A stretch of 15,878 nt of DNA from an uncultured Acidaminococcus sp. Its GTDB lineage: Bacteria; Bacillota; Negativicutes; Acidaminococcales; Acidaminococcaceae. The translations under genes and the position numbers were made by a program. This document shows positions 7,403 through 14,198 of this stretch, piece by piece. Position 1 is the stretch's first letter. Every line of letters begins with the position of its first letter. The notes below the pieces were generated by a model. It was not told where the DNA came from. It made no database searches and saw nothing but the letters and a program-made list of their open reading frames with translations. The stretch spans positions 1 through 15,878 of the forward strand of contig UPXT01000051.1 in the NCBI GenBank assembly GCA_900538365.1. The letters are read 5' to 3'.

Positions 7403-7447
7403 AAAAGCCGCATGCCGCCTCATTTAATGAAGCAGCATGCGGCTTTT
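7403..7447. terminator. strong bidirectional terminator hairpin
   Basis: AAAAGCCGCATGC (7403-7415) and GCATGCGGCTTTT (7435-7447) are perfectly complementary over 13 bp. The centre contains a further TCAT/ATGA pairing. The A and T runs at the two ends would serve termination in both directions: the hydrogenase operon from the left and the minus-strand MBL operon from the right. Confidence 0.75.
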
Positions 7448-7571
7448 GGACCCTCGCCTTGGCAAGGCGAAAGAACCTGACAAAGACGGCAGCTCACTTG
7501 AGCGCTCTGTCACGACTTCTCGTTTTGCTTTTTCTAAGGCATAGAGGGCGCTTGCGAATCGATTGGCGATG

Positions 7572-7660
7572 CCCTTACCCAGTCCCCAATTCTTGTGCAG
7601 CGTCGTCAGCCTGCAGCTTTATGCCTCACATCCAAACCCATCTGAGCCCCAATCGAACCA
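7572..7660 (-). repeat. diverged copy of the 112-nt palindromic intergenic element
   Basis: On the minus strand this reads GATTGGGGCTCAGATG, then after a divergent stretch CAGGCTGACGACG and GCACAAGAATTGGGGACT. The element at 10920-11031 (plus) has GATTGGCCCAGATG, the identical 13-mer CAGGCTGACGACG, and GTACAAGATTTGGGTACT in the same order and similar spacing. The long pairing seen there is not clearly kept here, so this copy seems decayed. Confidence 0.45.
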
Positions 7661-7827
7661 TATAAATGGAAAAACATAAAGGCATCAAACAGCGGCATTA
7701 TCTCAATAACTCGCATCTTCGGTGGAAGCGGGGCCACCTCGCAGCTGGACCCAAACTGCCCCCTGACGGCGGTTCGGTTCCGCGTCTCACAGGCTTTCAG
7801 CCTTGCGGCAGTGCAGCGTCAAGGCAG

Positions 7828-7850
7828 ATTCAGAGCAATTTCTGCGCCAA
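7828..7850. repeat. decayed copy D of the intergenic hairpin repeat
   Basis: GATTCAGAGCAATTTCTGCG resembles the hairpin portion of copy A (GAATCGGCGCGATTTCTGCG), but the stem is partly broken. It lies just beyond the stop of the minus-strand MBL gene. Confidence 0.35.
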
Positions 7851-7857
7851 GGCCATT

Positions 7858-8835
7858 TTACACGGCCCGATAGCGGTTCTTCCCCTCCACTGTTTCATAC
7901 CTTACCTTCCCCCGCAGACGAAGGTAGTCCAGGTGGGCGACAGTTTCGCCGACAGCAAAGAATTTTTGGGCAAGGGGAAATTCTTCCCAATTGCGGGAGC
8001 GGATCTTCCACTGCATGCGGCCTGCAATTTCATAGGGCGTCAGCCCCGGCTGTTCGGTTACGATACGAAGCGCTTCGGCAATGCGGCGCTCATGGTGCTC
8101 CCGAAGGGCTTTTACCCGTTCTTTCACGGTGCCCATGACGCGGCGATGACTTGGGAAGGGATGAGGCGCTTCAAGGTTCTCCACTTTCCCCAAACTCTCA
8201 AGATAATCGCCTAAGGAGTCCGTCACATGTTCCCAGTCGCAGATATTCGGAGAAATGGTAAAGAGAATATGGTCTCCGGAAAAAAGCCACCCTTCCTTCG
8301 GCGCGTAAAGGCAGAAATGGCCCGGCGTATGGCCTGGCGTCCAAATCGCCTCAAGGTCTACGCCGCCATAGTGCAGTTTGTCACCGTCTTCAAGGTACGT
8401 GTAGCCGTCAAACGGTTCCGGTCCTTTCGTTTGGGCAGGATTGACGCGGCGCAGGCCATCCGTCTCTTCTTTCGTAAAGCCGTTTTGGATGCATTTTTCG
8501 TAGCGCTTGTCCCAGAAGGTCGGATTCTTGAGATCGCCCATGACCGCACCATCAATGCGGCTGATGTAAATCCTGCACCCATCACGGTGCAGGAACGTCG
8601 ACTGTCCCGTATGGTCATTGTGGACGTGGGTCAAAAAGATATCTGTCCGCGCAAGGTCCACGCCGACAGCGGTCAGTTCTTCTACCATGGCCTTACGGCA
8701 CGTTTCTTCATTGAAGCCCGTATCGATGAGAAGGTTGCGCTTTCCTGTAATGAGATAGCTGTTGAGGGCCTTTAGGGGATTTCCCACGAGAGGGATTTCC
8801 AGGCGCCAGAGATTGTCAGCAAGGTGTTCTGCCAT
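7858..8835 (-). CDS. MBL-fold metallo-hydrolase with C-terminal winged helix
   Basis: This 325-residue metallo-beta-lactamase-fold hydrolase has the metal motif THVHNDHTG (H70, H72, D74, H75), a second histidine in TPGHTPGH (about 166-173), the bridging aspartate in SGDHI (D188) and a last ligand in the HPFPSHRR region (about H230). Residues from about 235 onward form a helical/winged-helix tail (TPYEIAGRMQWK; ETVAHLDYLRLRGKV) seen in a subgroup of cytosolic MBL hydrolases. The substrate is unknown; thioesters and related small molecules are common for such proteins. GGAGG lies 7 nt before the ATG. It starts 13 bp after the stop of the zinc-ribbon/DUF805 gene, so the two form an operon. Confidence 0.9.
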   Translation of the reverse strand: MAEHLADNLWRLEIPLVGNPLKALNSYLITGKRNLLIDTGFNEETCRKAMVEELTAVGVDLARTDIFLTHVHNDHTGQSTFLHRDGCRIYISRIDGAVMGDLKNPTFWDKRYEKCIQNGFTKEETDGLRRVNPAQTKGPEPFDGYTYLEDGDKLHYGGVDLEAIWTPGHTPGHFCLYAPKEGWLFSGDHILFTISPNICDWEHVTDSLGDYLESLGKVENLEAPHPFPSHRRVMGTVKERVKALREHHERRIAEALRIVTEQPGLTPYEIAGRMQWKIRSRNWEEFPLAQKFFAVGETVAHLDYLRLRGKVRYETVEGKNRYRAV

Positions 8836-8848
8836 GAGAGGACCTCCA

Positions 8849-9382
8849 CTAGTTCATGAGGGGATCCGGGCCAAAGCGGTTGTCGCCAGCCGTTCCCTTT
8901 TTGCAAAAGAGAAGGAAAAGAAAGTACAGATTGACGAATGGAATCATAAGCAGGAAAAGGCTCCCCCACGACCGGTCAAGGTCATGGAAGCGCCGCAGGG
9001 CAAGGCCCAGCTGAAGGACGGACAAAAAGGCATCGATGATCCGCGCTGCAAGTTCCCCCAGGGTAAAGGAAAAGCCCGCATCCATGACGGCCATGTGAAG
9101 GAGCTCTTCGCTGCTTGGATGGTTCGGCTGGAAAAGCCCAAAGAAAAAGACCAAAAGGACCTGAAGTCCCATCAGGATGAGGATGCGCTGGAAATAGCGT
9201 TTCCTGTTGAGGCGTCCCCGAAAACCCAGGAACTTATCTTGAAGCGAAGCATCATGCCACGGTTCGTATTGGGGCCCCGCCGCAAAAGGCGTCTTTGCTT
9301 CCTCCGTCGATGCGCCGCAGGCGTCGCAAAAGGTAGCATCATCGGGCAGAAGATGCCCGCAGTGTTTGCAGAATTGAGTCAT
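8849..9382 (-). CDS. zinc-ribbon and DUF805 membrane protein
   Basis: This 177-residue protein begins with a zinc ribbon (CKHCG and CDACG; C5, C8, C19, C22), then a linker, then a DUF805 membrane domain starting at FLGFRGRLNRKRYF. Hydrophobic segments fall at about 65-85, 110-125 and 140-160. The family motif RRFHDLDRSWG and the terminal GTAGDNRFGPDP are both present. The start at 9382 is chosen over an upstream ATG at 9412 because AAGGAG lies 6 nt before it and the zinc ribbon follows at once. It is first in an operon with the MBL hydrolase. The molecular role is unknown; zinc-ribbon plus membrane proteins of this sort are common in Bacillota. Confidence 0.87.
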   Translation of the reverse strand: MTQFCKHCGHLLPDDATFCDACGASTEEAKTPFAAGPQYEPWHDASLQDKFLGFRGRLNRKRYFQRILILMGLQVLLVFFFGLFQPNHPSSEELLHMAVMDAGFSFTLGELAARIIDAFLSVLQLGLALRRFHDLDRSWGSLFLLMIPFVNLYFLFLLFCKKGTAGDNRFGPDPLMN

Positions 9383-9468
9383 GATTGCTCCTTTGGGCCT
9401 TACCGGCCCCACCCCCGAGTGCCTTTCAGCATCTTTCGGGAAAATTCCTAAAAAAGATCATTTTGTAA

Positions 9469-9497
9469 ATCATACCCGAAACGGGGACTTTATGCAA
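9469..9497 (-). promoter_or_regulatory. candidate promoter of the DUF805-MBL operon
   Basis: On the minus strand TTGCAT (9492-9497) and TATGAT (9469-9474) are separated by 17 bp. The -10 matches the consensus at 5 of 6 positions, the -35 at only 3. It starts 5 bp beyond the terminator of the upstream gene, giving compact head-to-tail packing. Confidence 0.45.
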
Positions 9498-9502
9498 GCA
9501 AA

Positions 9503-9535
9503 GAGGGCGCCAAGGAAAACTCCTTGAACGCCCTC
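9503..9535 (-). terminator. Rho-independent terminator of the small secreted-protein gene
   Basis: GAGGGCG (9503-9509) pairs with CGCCCTC (9529-9535), with an inner AAGGA/TCCTT stem and an AAAC loop. It lies 10 bp past the stop of the minus-strand gene at 9546. A modest TTTGCTT run follows on that strand. Confidence 0.7.
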
Positions 9536-9545
9536 GTACGAAAGC

Positions 9546-9815
9546 TTACAAATTGGATTCTGTGAGGAAAAGCAAGGTCGCTGTCAACGGTAAAAGCGGA
9601 TTTTGCGCCATGAGTCTTGCCGATGCCGAAAGACGCCCAATGAAGCGATCCTCATCCTGACGCATCACGGCATGCTGTACAGCCGTTCCATGTCCCTGCG
9701 GAAAGGGTACCCCGTCAAGCGACAGGGCCTCACACGCAGCGGTGCTCCCTAAAAGCAGGACCCCTGTTGAAAATACAGTCAGTACCACCTGTTTTGTCTT
9801 ATTTCCCATCATCAT
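9546..9815 (-). CDS. small exported protein of unknown function
   Basis: This protein of about 90 residues has an N-terminal signal sequence: basic MMMGNKTKQ, a hydrophobic core VVLTVFSTGVLLLG, then STAACEALS. The cysteine in TAAC resembles a lipobox but lacks the usual leucine, so lipidation is uncertain. The mature part (about 60 residues) matches no family I recognise. Three ATG codons in a row (9815, 9812, 9809) follow GGGAG; the middle or last is the likeliest true start. A -10 TATAAT lies upstream at 9891-9896 and a terminator follows the stop, so it looks like a complete single-gene unit. Confidence 0.6.
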   Translation of the reverse strand: MMMGNKTKQVVLTVFSTGVLLLGSTAACEALSLDGVPFPQGHGTAVQHAVMRQDEDRFIGRLSASARLMAQNPLLPLTATLLFLTESNL

Positions 9816-9867
9816 CAACTCCCAACCTATCCTTGCTGCCGATGTGATTCATCGTCTGCTTTCCTAT

Positions 9868-9896
9868 GGGGACTTGACCCCGTGCTACTGATTATA
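9868..9896 (-). promoter_or_regulatory. -10 element and GGGG/CCCC dyad upstream of small secreted protein
   Basis: TATAAT on the minus strand lies at 9891-9896 without a convincing -35. GGGG and CCCC around 9868-9881 form an inverted repeat in the leader, which could be an operator or a small hairpin. Confidence 0.35.
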
Positions 9897-10117
9897 ACGT
9901 AACATTTTCTGATGAAAAAAGCAAGATGATTGGTATGTATTGTAACGATTTTGAATCAATGGGATGGAATCAAGAAATTTTAGTGATAGGAGAGAAGATG
10001 GAAAAATAGGAAGCTGTCTTGGAGCCTTTCGCTCTGGCTGTGGCGCATAAGGCCCGATGGGAAAAGACGGCGCTGCTTATTTTTTTAGTCGAAGCGGTTC
10101 CTGCGCCAAATAAATCA
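9897..10117. other. gene-free stretch between the small secreted-protein gene and pcp
   Basis: No gene is supported. The right part (about 10045-10105) contains GGCGC and GCGCC segments near an A/T-rich run, faintly like the hairpin repeat family, and may hold the end of the pcp transcript. No clean terminator stem was found. Confidence 0.4.
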
Positions 10118-10765
10118 TCAGCACTCCAACCCACCCGTTACTCTCTCATCGACTCCGTTTTCTACGCTTGCCTTGATGGCAAGGGTAAGCCCTTCCACAA
10201 TCATTTCCAAACACATACTGGGTTCATTTTTTAGGCAGGCGGCCTGTTCCGGAAGGTACGGCACATGGATAAAGCCGCCGCGGCGTCCTTTTCCTTCTTT
10301 TTTCAGGAGATCCATGAGACCATAAAAGACATGGTTGCAAACAAAGGTCCCCGCCGAGTTTGACACCTGAGCGGGAATCCCAGCTGCCGTAAGCCGCATT
10401 ACGATGCGCTTGATGGGAAGTGTCGAAAAATAAGCTGCCGGGCCATCCGGCACAATCATTTCGTCGATGGGCTGGAAGCCTTTGTTGTCCGGGATGCGGA
10501 AGTCGTCGCAATTGATGGCAGCCCGTTCGGGTGTAATGGCCATGCGTCCCCCCGCCTGCCCGACGGCAATAATGAGTAAGGGATCAAACTGCTCGATGCC
10601 GCGCTTGATAGCTGCAAGAGCCTCATAACGGACCGTTGGAATCATGAGGGCATGCACGGTATGCTGCCCGTCAAGCACTTTTCCATCAAGGCGTTTTACG
10701 GCTTCCCAAGCTGGATTGATGGATGAGCCGCCAAAGGGATCGAAGCCGGTCACTAAAATCTCCAT
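10118..10765 (-). CDS. pcp: pyroglutamyl-peptidase I
   Basis: This 215-residue cysteine peptidase (family C15) removes N-terminal pyroglutamate from peptides in the cytoplasm. It begins MEILVTGFDPFGG, the family signature. The catalytic triad is visible: E80 in ITPERAAIN, C143 in SNSAGTFVCN and H167 in GGFIHVPYLPEQ. The length equals the usual bacterial Pcp length. The start at 10765 is chosen over an in-frame upstream ATG at 10837 because GAAGGAG lies just before it and the signature begins there. It is a single gene, divergent from galU across a 557-bp repeat-rich gap. It probably helps peptide and amino-acid scavenging in an amino-acid-fermenting organism (inference). Confidence 0.96.
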   Translation of the reverse strand: MEILVTGFDPFGGSSINPAWEAVKRLDGKVLDGQHTVHALMIPTVRYEALAAIKRGIEQFDPLLIIAVGQAGGRMAITPERAAINCDDFRIPDNKGFQPIDEMIVPDGPAAYFSTLPIKRIVMRLTAAGIPAQVSNSAGTFVCNHVFYGLMDLLKKEGKGRRGGFIHVPYLPEQAACLKNEPSMCLEMIVEGLTLAIKASVENGVDERVTGGLEC

Positions 10766-10919
10766 AAATTCTCCTTCCACCGCTAAAATGCGTAAAAAAC
10801 TGTTCTTATGGCTGATAACGCCTACTGTGCCCATCAATTCGGCGCCCTCCGGTCGGGACGCTTTGGCGCCGGCGTTCTGGTCCTTTGCCTTTTTCCATTT
10901 ACCTTTTTCGAATATGGCT

Positions 10920-11031
10920 CCAGATTGGCCCAGATGCTAGGAAAAACGCGAAGCAGGCTGACGACGGCGTACAAGATTTGGGTACTTCTAGGAAGCCTGC
11001 CGCGTTTGACAACGCAGATGGACCGATATGG
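10920..11031 (+). repeat. 112-nt palindromic element, possible structured RNA
   Basis: Nested pairings are visible. Outer: CCAGATTGGCCCAGATG (10920-10936) with CAGATGGACCGATATGG (11015-11031), mostly paired with a few mismatches. Next: AAACGCG (10944-10950) with CGCGTTT (11001-11007). Then GCAGGCT (10953-10959) with AGCCTGC (10994-11000), and inside GTAC with GTAC. GCGTT-tgac-AACGC (11002-11015) could form an alternative hairpin. A diverged copy lies at 7572-7660 on the other strand. It could be a miniature mobile element or an RNA. Confidence 0.55.
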
Positions 11032-11084
11032 ACTGTAGGCGAAAAAGGTTTCCTACATCATCCGAAAAAATTCCAAGAAGTGGC

Positions 11085-11113
11085 TCGCCCGACGAAGGCA
11101 TTTTTTCGGGCGA
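11085..11113. repeat. 8-bp stem hairpin
   Basis: TCGCCCGA (11085-11092) and TCGGGCGA (11106-11113) are perfect complements around a T-rich loop. It sits between the palindromic element and copy C of the hairpin repeat. No function can be assigned. Confidence 0.45.
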
Positions 11114-11156
11114 CTTTACATGAGATTGTGTATCGCAACATTTTACGATGCGCCAT

Positions 11157-11234
11157 GCCTTCATCGCCATCTCATAAATCTTGAAAAGGTAATGAAGGCA
11201 CGTCGTGCAGAAAATCGGAGCGATTTTTGCTCCG
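11157..11234. repeat. two-hairpin intergenic repeat, copy C
   Basis: The first hairpin is GCCTTCAT (11157-11164) with ATGAAGGC (11192-11199). The second is CGGAGC (11216-11221) with GCTCCG (11229-11234) and a 7-nt GATTTTT loop. Against copy A (CGGCGC/GCGCCG) the middle pair changes C-G to A-T on both sides, keeping the stem. The AAGTAACT box is not kept clearly. It ends about 28 bp before the galU -35. Confidence 0.6.
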
Positions 11235-11261
11235 AGTATTAACATGGGGGGAGTCAATTCT

Positions 11262-11290
11262 ATGACAAGAAACTACCTCCGTGGTATAAT
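11262..11290 (+). promoter_or_regulatory. galU promoter
   Basis: ATGACA (11262-11267, 5 of 6 consensus) and a perfect TATAAT (11285-11290) are 17 bp apart, 32 bp before the galU ATG. This is the best sigma-A-type promoter in the window and suggests constitutive expression. Confidence 0.8.
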
Positions 11291-11322
11291 ATCTCCATCA
11301 TAACCTCGAAAGGAACCTCATC

Positions 11323-12213
11323 ATGCCATCATCCATCGTTCGAAAAGCCGTAGTCCCTGTCGCAGGCTTTGGTACGTCCTTTCTTCCTGAAACCAAGACG
11401 ATGCCCAAGGCCATGCTGCCCATTGTCGATATTCCCGCCATCCAGTTTGTCATTGAGGAAATCACCAAGAGCGGCATCGAAGAAATCCTCCTCATCAGCG
11501 GCCATGCCAAACGCGCCGTCGAGGATCACTTTGATTCCTCCCCAGAACTGGAGGACCAGCTCTTCCAGTCCGGTAAGACCGCCCTTTTGGAACAGATCCG
11601 CGACATTTCTAAAGTGAATTTTCACTACATCCGCCAAAAGCAGCAACGCGGCCTCGGGGACGCTATCCTCTGTGCCAAAGACTTCATCGACGGCGAGCCC
11701 TTTATCGTCGCCCTTCCTGACGATATCATCCTAAACGACGAAGAAATGGGTCTTTCCCAGCTCCTGCGCCAGTTTGAAACTACCCAATCGACCATCCTTG
11801 GCTGCTGCGAAGTTAGGGCAGGGGACGTCTCCAAATACGGCATCGTTTCGGGCGAAAGGGATGAAACTCATTCAGGCCTCATCCGCGTCCATGACATCAT
11901 GGAAAAACCTGTTACTGAAAAGGCTCCCAGCCATCAGGCCGTCTTTGGACGCTATATCATTACGCCTGACGTCTTTGATTATCTGGAACTCACACCAAAC
12001 GGCCTTAACGGACAGATCCAGCTGACCGATGCCCTGCGCGCCATGAGCCACAACGAGCCTATGTATGCCTACAATATAAAAGGCCATTTCTATAACGTCG
12101 GTGATAAAATGGGCTACCTCAAAGCCGTTGTCGACTATGGTCTGCGCCGCAAAGACCTGAAAGATGATTTTGCCGCTTATCTCAAAGACTTTGTCTCTAA
12201 AATGGAATCATGA
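11323..12213 (+). CDS. galU: UTP-glucose-1-phosphate uridylyltransferase
   Basis: This 296-residue enzyme makes UDP-glucose from UTP and glucose-1-phosphate for surface glycans. It has the nucleotidyltransferase signature region AVVPVAGFGTSFLPETK (9-25) with PKAMLPIVD, the QQRGLGDAILCAKDFI stretch, the metal/substrate motif LPDDIIL, MEKP with its conserved lysine, GRYIITPDVF, GQIQLTDAL and the terminal GDKMGYLKAVVDYGLR. Unusually, the highly conserved arginine of GxGTR is serine (S19). Otherwise length and motif order are standard. AAGGA lies 8 nt before the ATG, a strong promoter precedes it and a perfect terminator follows, so it is a single-gene unit. The activity is inferred from family; a paralogue with altered specificity is possible given S19. 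Confidence 0.93.
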   Translation: MPSSIVRKAVVPVAGFGTSFLPETKTMPKAMLPIVDIPAIQFVIEEITKSGIEEILLISGHAKRAVEDHFDSSPELEDQLFQSGKTALLEQIRDISKVNFHYIRQKQQRGLGDAILCAKDFIDGEPFIVALPDDIILNDEEMGLSQLLRQFETTQSTILGCCEVRAGDVSKYGIVSGERDETHSGLIRVHDIMEKPVTEKAPSHQAVFGRYIITPDVFDYLELTPNGLNGQIQLTDALRAMSHNEPMYAYNIKGHFYNVGDKMGYLKAVVDYGLRRKDLKDDFAAYLKDFVSKMES

Positions 12214-12217
12214 ACAT

Positions 12218-12250
12218 AAGAGCTATGAAGCATGCTGCTTCATAGCTCTT
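12218..12250 (+). terminator. perfect 15-bp terminator hairpin after galU
   Basis: AAGAGCTATGAAGCA (12218-12232) and TGCTTCATAGCTCTT (12236-12250) are exact complements with a 3-nt TGC loop, starting 5 bp after the stop. The T-run is short and merges with the right arm. Confidence 0.8.
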
Positions 12251-12576
12251 TGAGTTTCTGCAATTGACCCTATCTTATATAACTTGTTTCTATCTATCAG
12301 AAAATATGATGATGGGAAAAGGAAGAAATGCCCCTCAGCGTCCCCAATATAGGGACTTTTTATGATATAATATCTTAATATGATATCAACTTAACAAGTT
12401 GCAGACATGTTACTCTTTAATCCCTACAAGAATGATTTTGTCATGGTGCCAGATACGTAAAAGAATGGGTTGTACCGGTTCGATGCGGGTCCCCGGCACT
12501 TTTTATTGAGTATGCATAGGGGAAAACCCTTTAGAACTATAGATTTTCTATGAATATATTTTGGAGGAGACTTGTC
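12251..12576 (+). other. glf leader region
   Basis: This 326-bp stretch has no supported gene. It contains a small hairpin GTCCC/GGGAC followed by TTTTT (12340-12361), a -10 TATAAT (12366-12371) without a clear -35, a candidate attenuator (12445-12507) and the glf ribosome site GGAGGA (12562-12567). A long leader before a glycan gene would suit transcriptional attenuation or antitermination control. Confidence 0.5.
12445..12507 (+). promoter_or_regulatory. candidate attenuator in the glf leader
   Basis: GTGCC (12446-12450) pairs with GGCAC (12495-12499), followed by TTTTTATT. Between them ACCGG and CGGGT can form an inner stem around TTCGATG. If transcription starts at the TATAAT at 12366, this is a terminator-like structure ahead of glf. 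The long loop makes the call uncertain. Confidence 0.35.
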
Positions 12577-13674
12577 ATGTACGACTATCTGATTGTTGGT
12601 TCCGGCCTTTTTGGCAGCGTCTTTGCTCATGAAATGCACAAAAAAGGAAAATCCTGCCTTGTCCTCGAACGCCGTCCCCATGTTGGCGGAAACATTTACT
12701 GCGAAAACAAGGATGGCATCAATATCCATACCTATGGCGCCCACATTTTTCACACGTCGAACAAAAAAGTCTGGGACTACGTGAATCAGTTCGTTGAATT
12801 TAATAACTACGTCAATTCTCCCGTTGCAAACTATAAAGGCGAGCTCTACAATTTACCCTTTAACATGAATACCTTTACGAAAATGTGGGGGGTTGTAACA
12901 CCTAAGGAGGCGGCTGAAAAGATTGCCCAGCAGCGTGCTGAAGCAGGCATCACAGATCCAAAAAATCTCGAAGAACAAGCCATTTCTCTTATCGGGACGG
13001 ACATCTATACAAAGCTCATCAAAGGCTATACGGAAAAGCAATGGGGGAGAAGCTGCACGGAGCTGCCGGCATTCATTATTAAACGCCTCCCCGTTCGTTA
13101 CACCTTTGATAATAACTATTTCAACGATCGCTACCAGGGCATTCCCGTGGGCGGCTACAACAAGCTTATCGAAGGGCTTCTTGCTGGCATTGAAGTCCGT
13201 ACTGGTGTGGATTATCTAAAGCGCCGCGACGAATACAAAGATATGGCAAAAAGGATTGTCTATACCGGTCCCATTGACGAATACTTTGACTACAAACTGG
13301 GCACCCTGGAATACCGCGGCCTGCGTTTTGAAACGGAACGCCTCGAAGAAGAAAATCATCAGGGTGTCGCCGTCATGAACTATACGGACCGCGAAACGCC
13401 TTGGACCCGCATCATCGAACATAAACACTTCGAATTCGGGAACCAGCCCGTAACCTATGTGACGAAGGAATACCCGGCAGACTGGAAGCCCGGCGAGGAA
13501 GCGTATTATCCGGTGAATAACGAAAAGAATCAAGCCCTCTATGCAAAATACGCCAACCTTGCTGAAAATGAACAAAACGTCATCTTCGGTGGCCGCCTTG
13601 CGGAATATAAGTATTATGATATGGATGATGTTGTTGAAAGTGCTTTAAAAGTCGTGAGTTGTGAGAAGAAATAG
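12577..13674 (+). CDS. glf: UDP-galactopyranose mutase
   Basis: This 365-residue flavoenzyme converts UDP-galactopyranose to UDP-galactofuranose, the donor for galactofuranose in cell-surface glycans. It starts MYDYLIVGSGLFGSVFAHE with the FAD dinucleotide motif at 8-14, then RRPHVGGNIY, TYGAHIFHTS, FNMNTF, TEKQWGRSC, RYTFDNNYFNDRYQGIP, TGPIDEYFD, YRGLRFE, and the C-terminal FGGRLAEYKYYDMDDV with its flavin-contacting arginine. Length and motifs match the bacterial enzyme (about 367 residues in E. coli). The start at 12577 is chosen over an in-frame ATG at 12550 because GGAGGA ends 9 nt before it and the Rossmann fold begins there. The last base of its stop codon is already part of a hairpin repeat. 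Confidence 0.97.
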   Translation: MYDYLIVGSGLFGSVFAHEMHKKGKSCLVLERRPHVGGNIYCENKDGINIHTYGAHIFHTSNKKVWDYVNQFVEFNNYVNSPVANYKGELYNLPFNMNTFTKMWGVVTPKEAAEKIAQQRAEAGITDPKNLEEQAISLIGTDIYTKLIKGYTEKQWGRSCTELPAFIIKRLPVRYTFDNNYFNDRYQGIPVGGYNKLIEGLLAGIEVRTGVDYLKRRDEYKDMAKRIVYTGPIDEYFDYKLGTLEYRGLRFETERLEEENHQGVAVMNYTDRETPWTRIIEHKHFEFGNQPVTYVTKEYPADWKPGEEAYYPVNNEKNQALYAKYANLAENEQNVIFGGRLAEYKYYDMDDVVESALKVVSCEKK

Positions 13675-13724
13675 CTGTCAAGCTGTCCCAATCAGCGCTT
13701 ACGCTTCTGATTTGCTGTCAAGCT
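13674..13724 (-). repeat. modular hairpin repeat array, left (minus orientation)
   Basis: In minus orientation it reads: partial AGCTTGACAGC, a hairpin AATCAG/CTGATT (13690-13695 and 13707-13712), then GGGACAGCTTGACAGC (13689 to 13674). The last 16-mer differs at one base from GAGACAGCTTGACAGC at 14241-14256 on the plus strand. The repeat begins at the glf stop codon, and its second part is incorporated into the glf terminator. Confidence 0.65.
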
Positions 13725-13749
13725 TCAAAAGCTATTTTGACGGTTTTTT
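13715..13749 (+). terminator. glf terminator built from repeat sequence
   Basis: CTGTCAA (13715-13721) pairs with TTGACGG (13737-13743, one G-U), with an inner GCTT/AAGC stem, followed by TTTTTT (13744-13749). The left arm is part of the GCTGTCAAGCT repeat unit. Confidence 0.7.
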
Positions 13750-13804
13750 ATATGTACTCAAAATAGTTATTAAATGCAGCTTATTCATGAAGGGATTCCC
13801 ACCT

Positions 13805-14154
13805 ATGAACTATAGAAACTTTAATGTATGGAAAATATCTGTTAGTCTTGCTCTATCTACTTATAAGACACTGAAAATATTGCCGAAGCATGAGTTTTAT
13901 GGGATTGCTGATCAGATGAGAAGAGCCGTAGTCTCAATACCTTCAAATGTAGCTGAAGGAGCAACCAGAGAGCCTGATAAAGAGTTTAAAAGATTTCTCT
14001 ACATTGCTATGGATCAGCCGCTGAACTAGAAACACAATTTATAATTTGCCAAGCCGTTGGATATCTTGATTCTGAGGTTGTGAAAGATAGAATTCAACAA
14101 ATTTCTACTGTTAAAGTTATGCTTTCAAAACTTATTAAAAAGATGATTGGCTAA
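13805..14154 (+). pseudogene. four-helix bundle protein (S23/IVS family), frameshifted
   Basis: The first frame encodes MNYRNFNVWKISVSLALSTY, FYGIADQMRRAVVSIPSNVAEG and EFKRFLYIAM, the family signature of small four-helix bundle proteins first found in 23S rRNA intervening sequences. It then stops early at 14029. The rest continues in another frame from 14011: GSAAELETQFIICQAVGYLD to a TAA at 14152-14154. Adding one G in the GG run at 14011-14012 would restore a protein of about 116 residues, the usual family length. AGGGA precedes the ATG by 9 nt. The gene looks more AT-rich than its neighbours and is flanked by hairpin repeats in opposite orientation. Family function is unknown; some members bind RNA or act with retroelements. 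A sequencing error cannot be excluded. Confidence 0.85.
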
Positions 14155-14198
14155 TTCAGTTTTTTTAATGGTTTTGGGCATTTAAGCGTTAATCTTTT

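Larger units (their letters stand above)
7448..7857. other. gene-free stretch with decayed repeats
   Basis: I find no credible gene here: the plus-strand open frames have no ribosome site, no recognisable motif and odd composition. The stretch holds a diverged copy of the palindromic element (about 7572-7660, minus strand) and a decayed copy of the hairpin repeat (7828-7850). The rest shows no structure I can interpret. Confidence 0.55.
10766..11322. other. repeat-rich intergenic region between pcp and galU
   Basis: This 557-bp gap has no supported gene. From the left it holds the pcp leader, a CGGCGCC/GGCGCCG inverted repeat around 10846-10874, the 112-nt palindromic element, an 8-bp hairpin at 11085-11113, copy C of the hairpin repeat and the galU promoter. 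Confidence 0.6.

Noticed and set aside
7459..8214. plus-strand open frames in the gap after hydA
   Set aside because: They lack ribosome sites and motifs and overlap decayed repeats and the MBL gene on the other strand.
8762..9451. 229-residue plus-strand open frame
   Set aside because: It is the antisense of the DUF805 and MBL genes, has biased lysine/proline-rich composition and no family motif, while the minus-strand protein shows a zinc ribbon and DUF805 signature.
10019..10234. 71-residue plus-strand open frame
   Set aside because: It has no ribosome site or recognisable motif, and its 3' half is antisense to pcp.
12445..12500. tRNA-like 3' half (GGTTCGATGC near GTGCC...GGCAC)
   Set aside because: The T-arm-like stem has a mismatch, there is no D-arm or anticodon arm, and the acceptor ends in T-runs without a consistent 7-bp stem. 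It is better read as a terminator-like hairpin.
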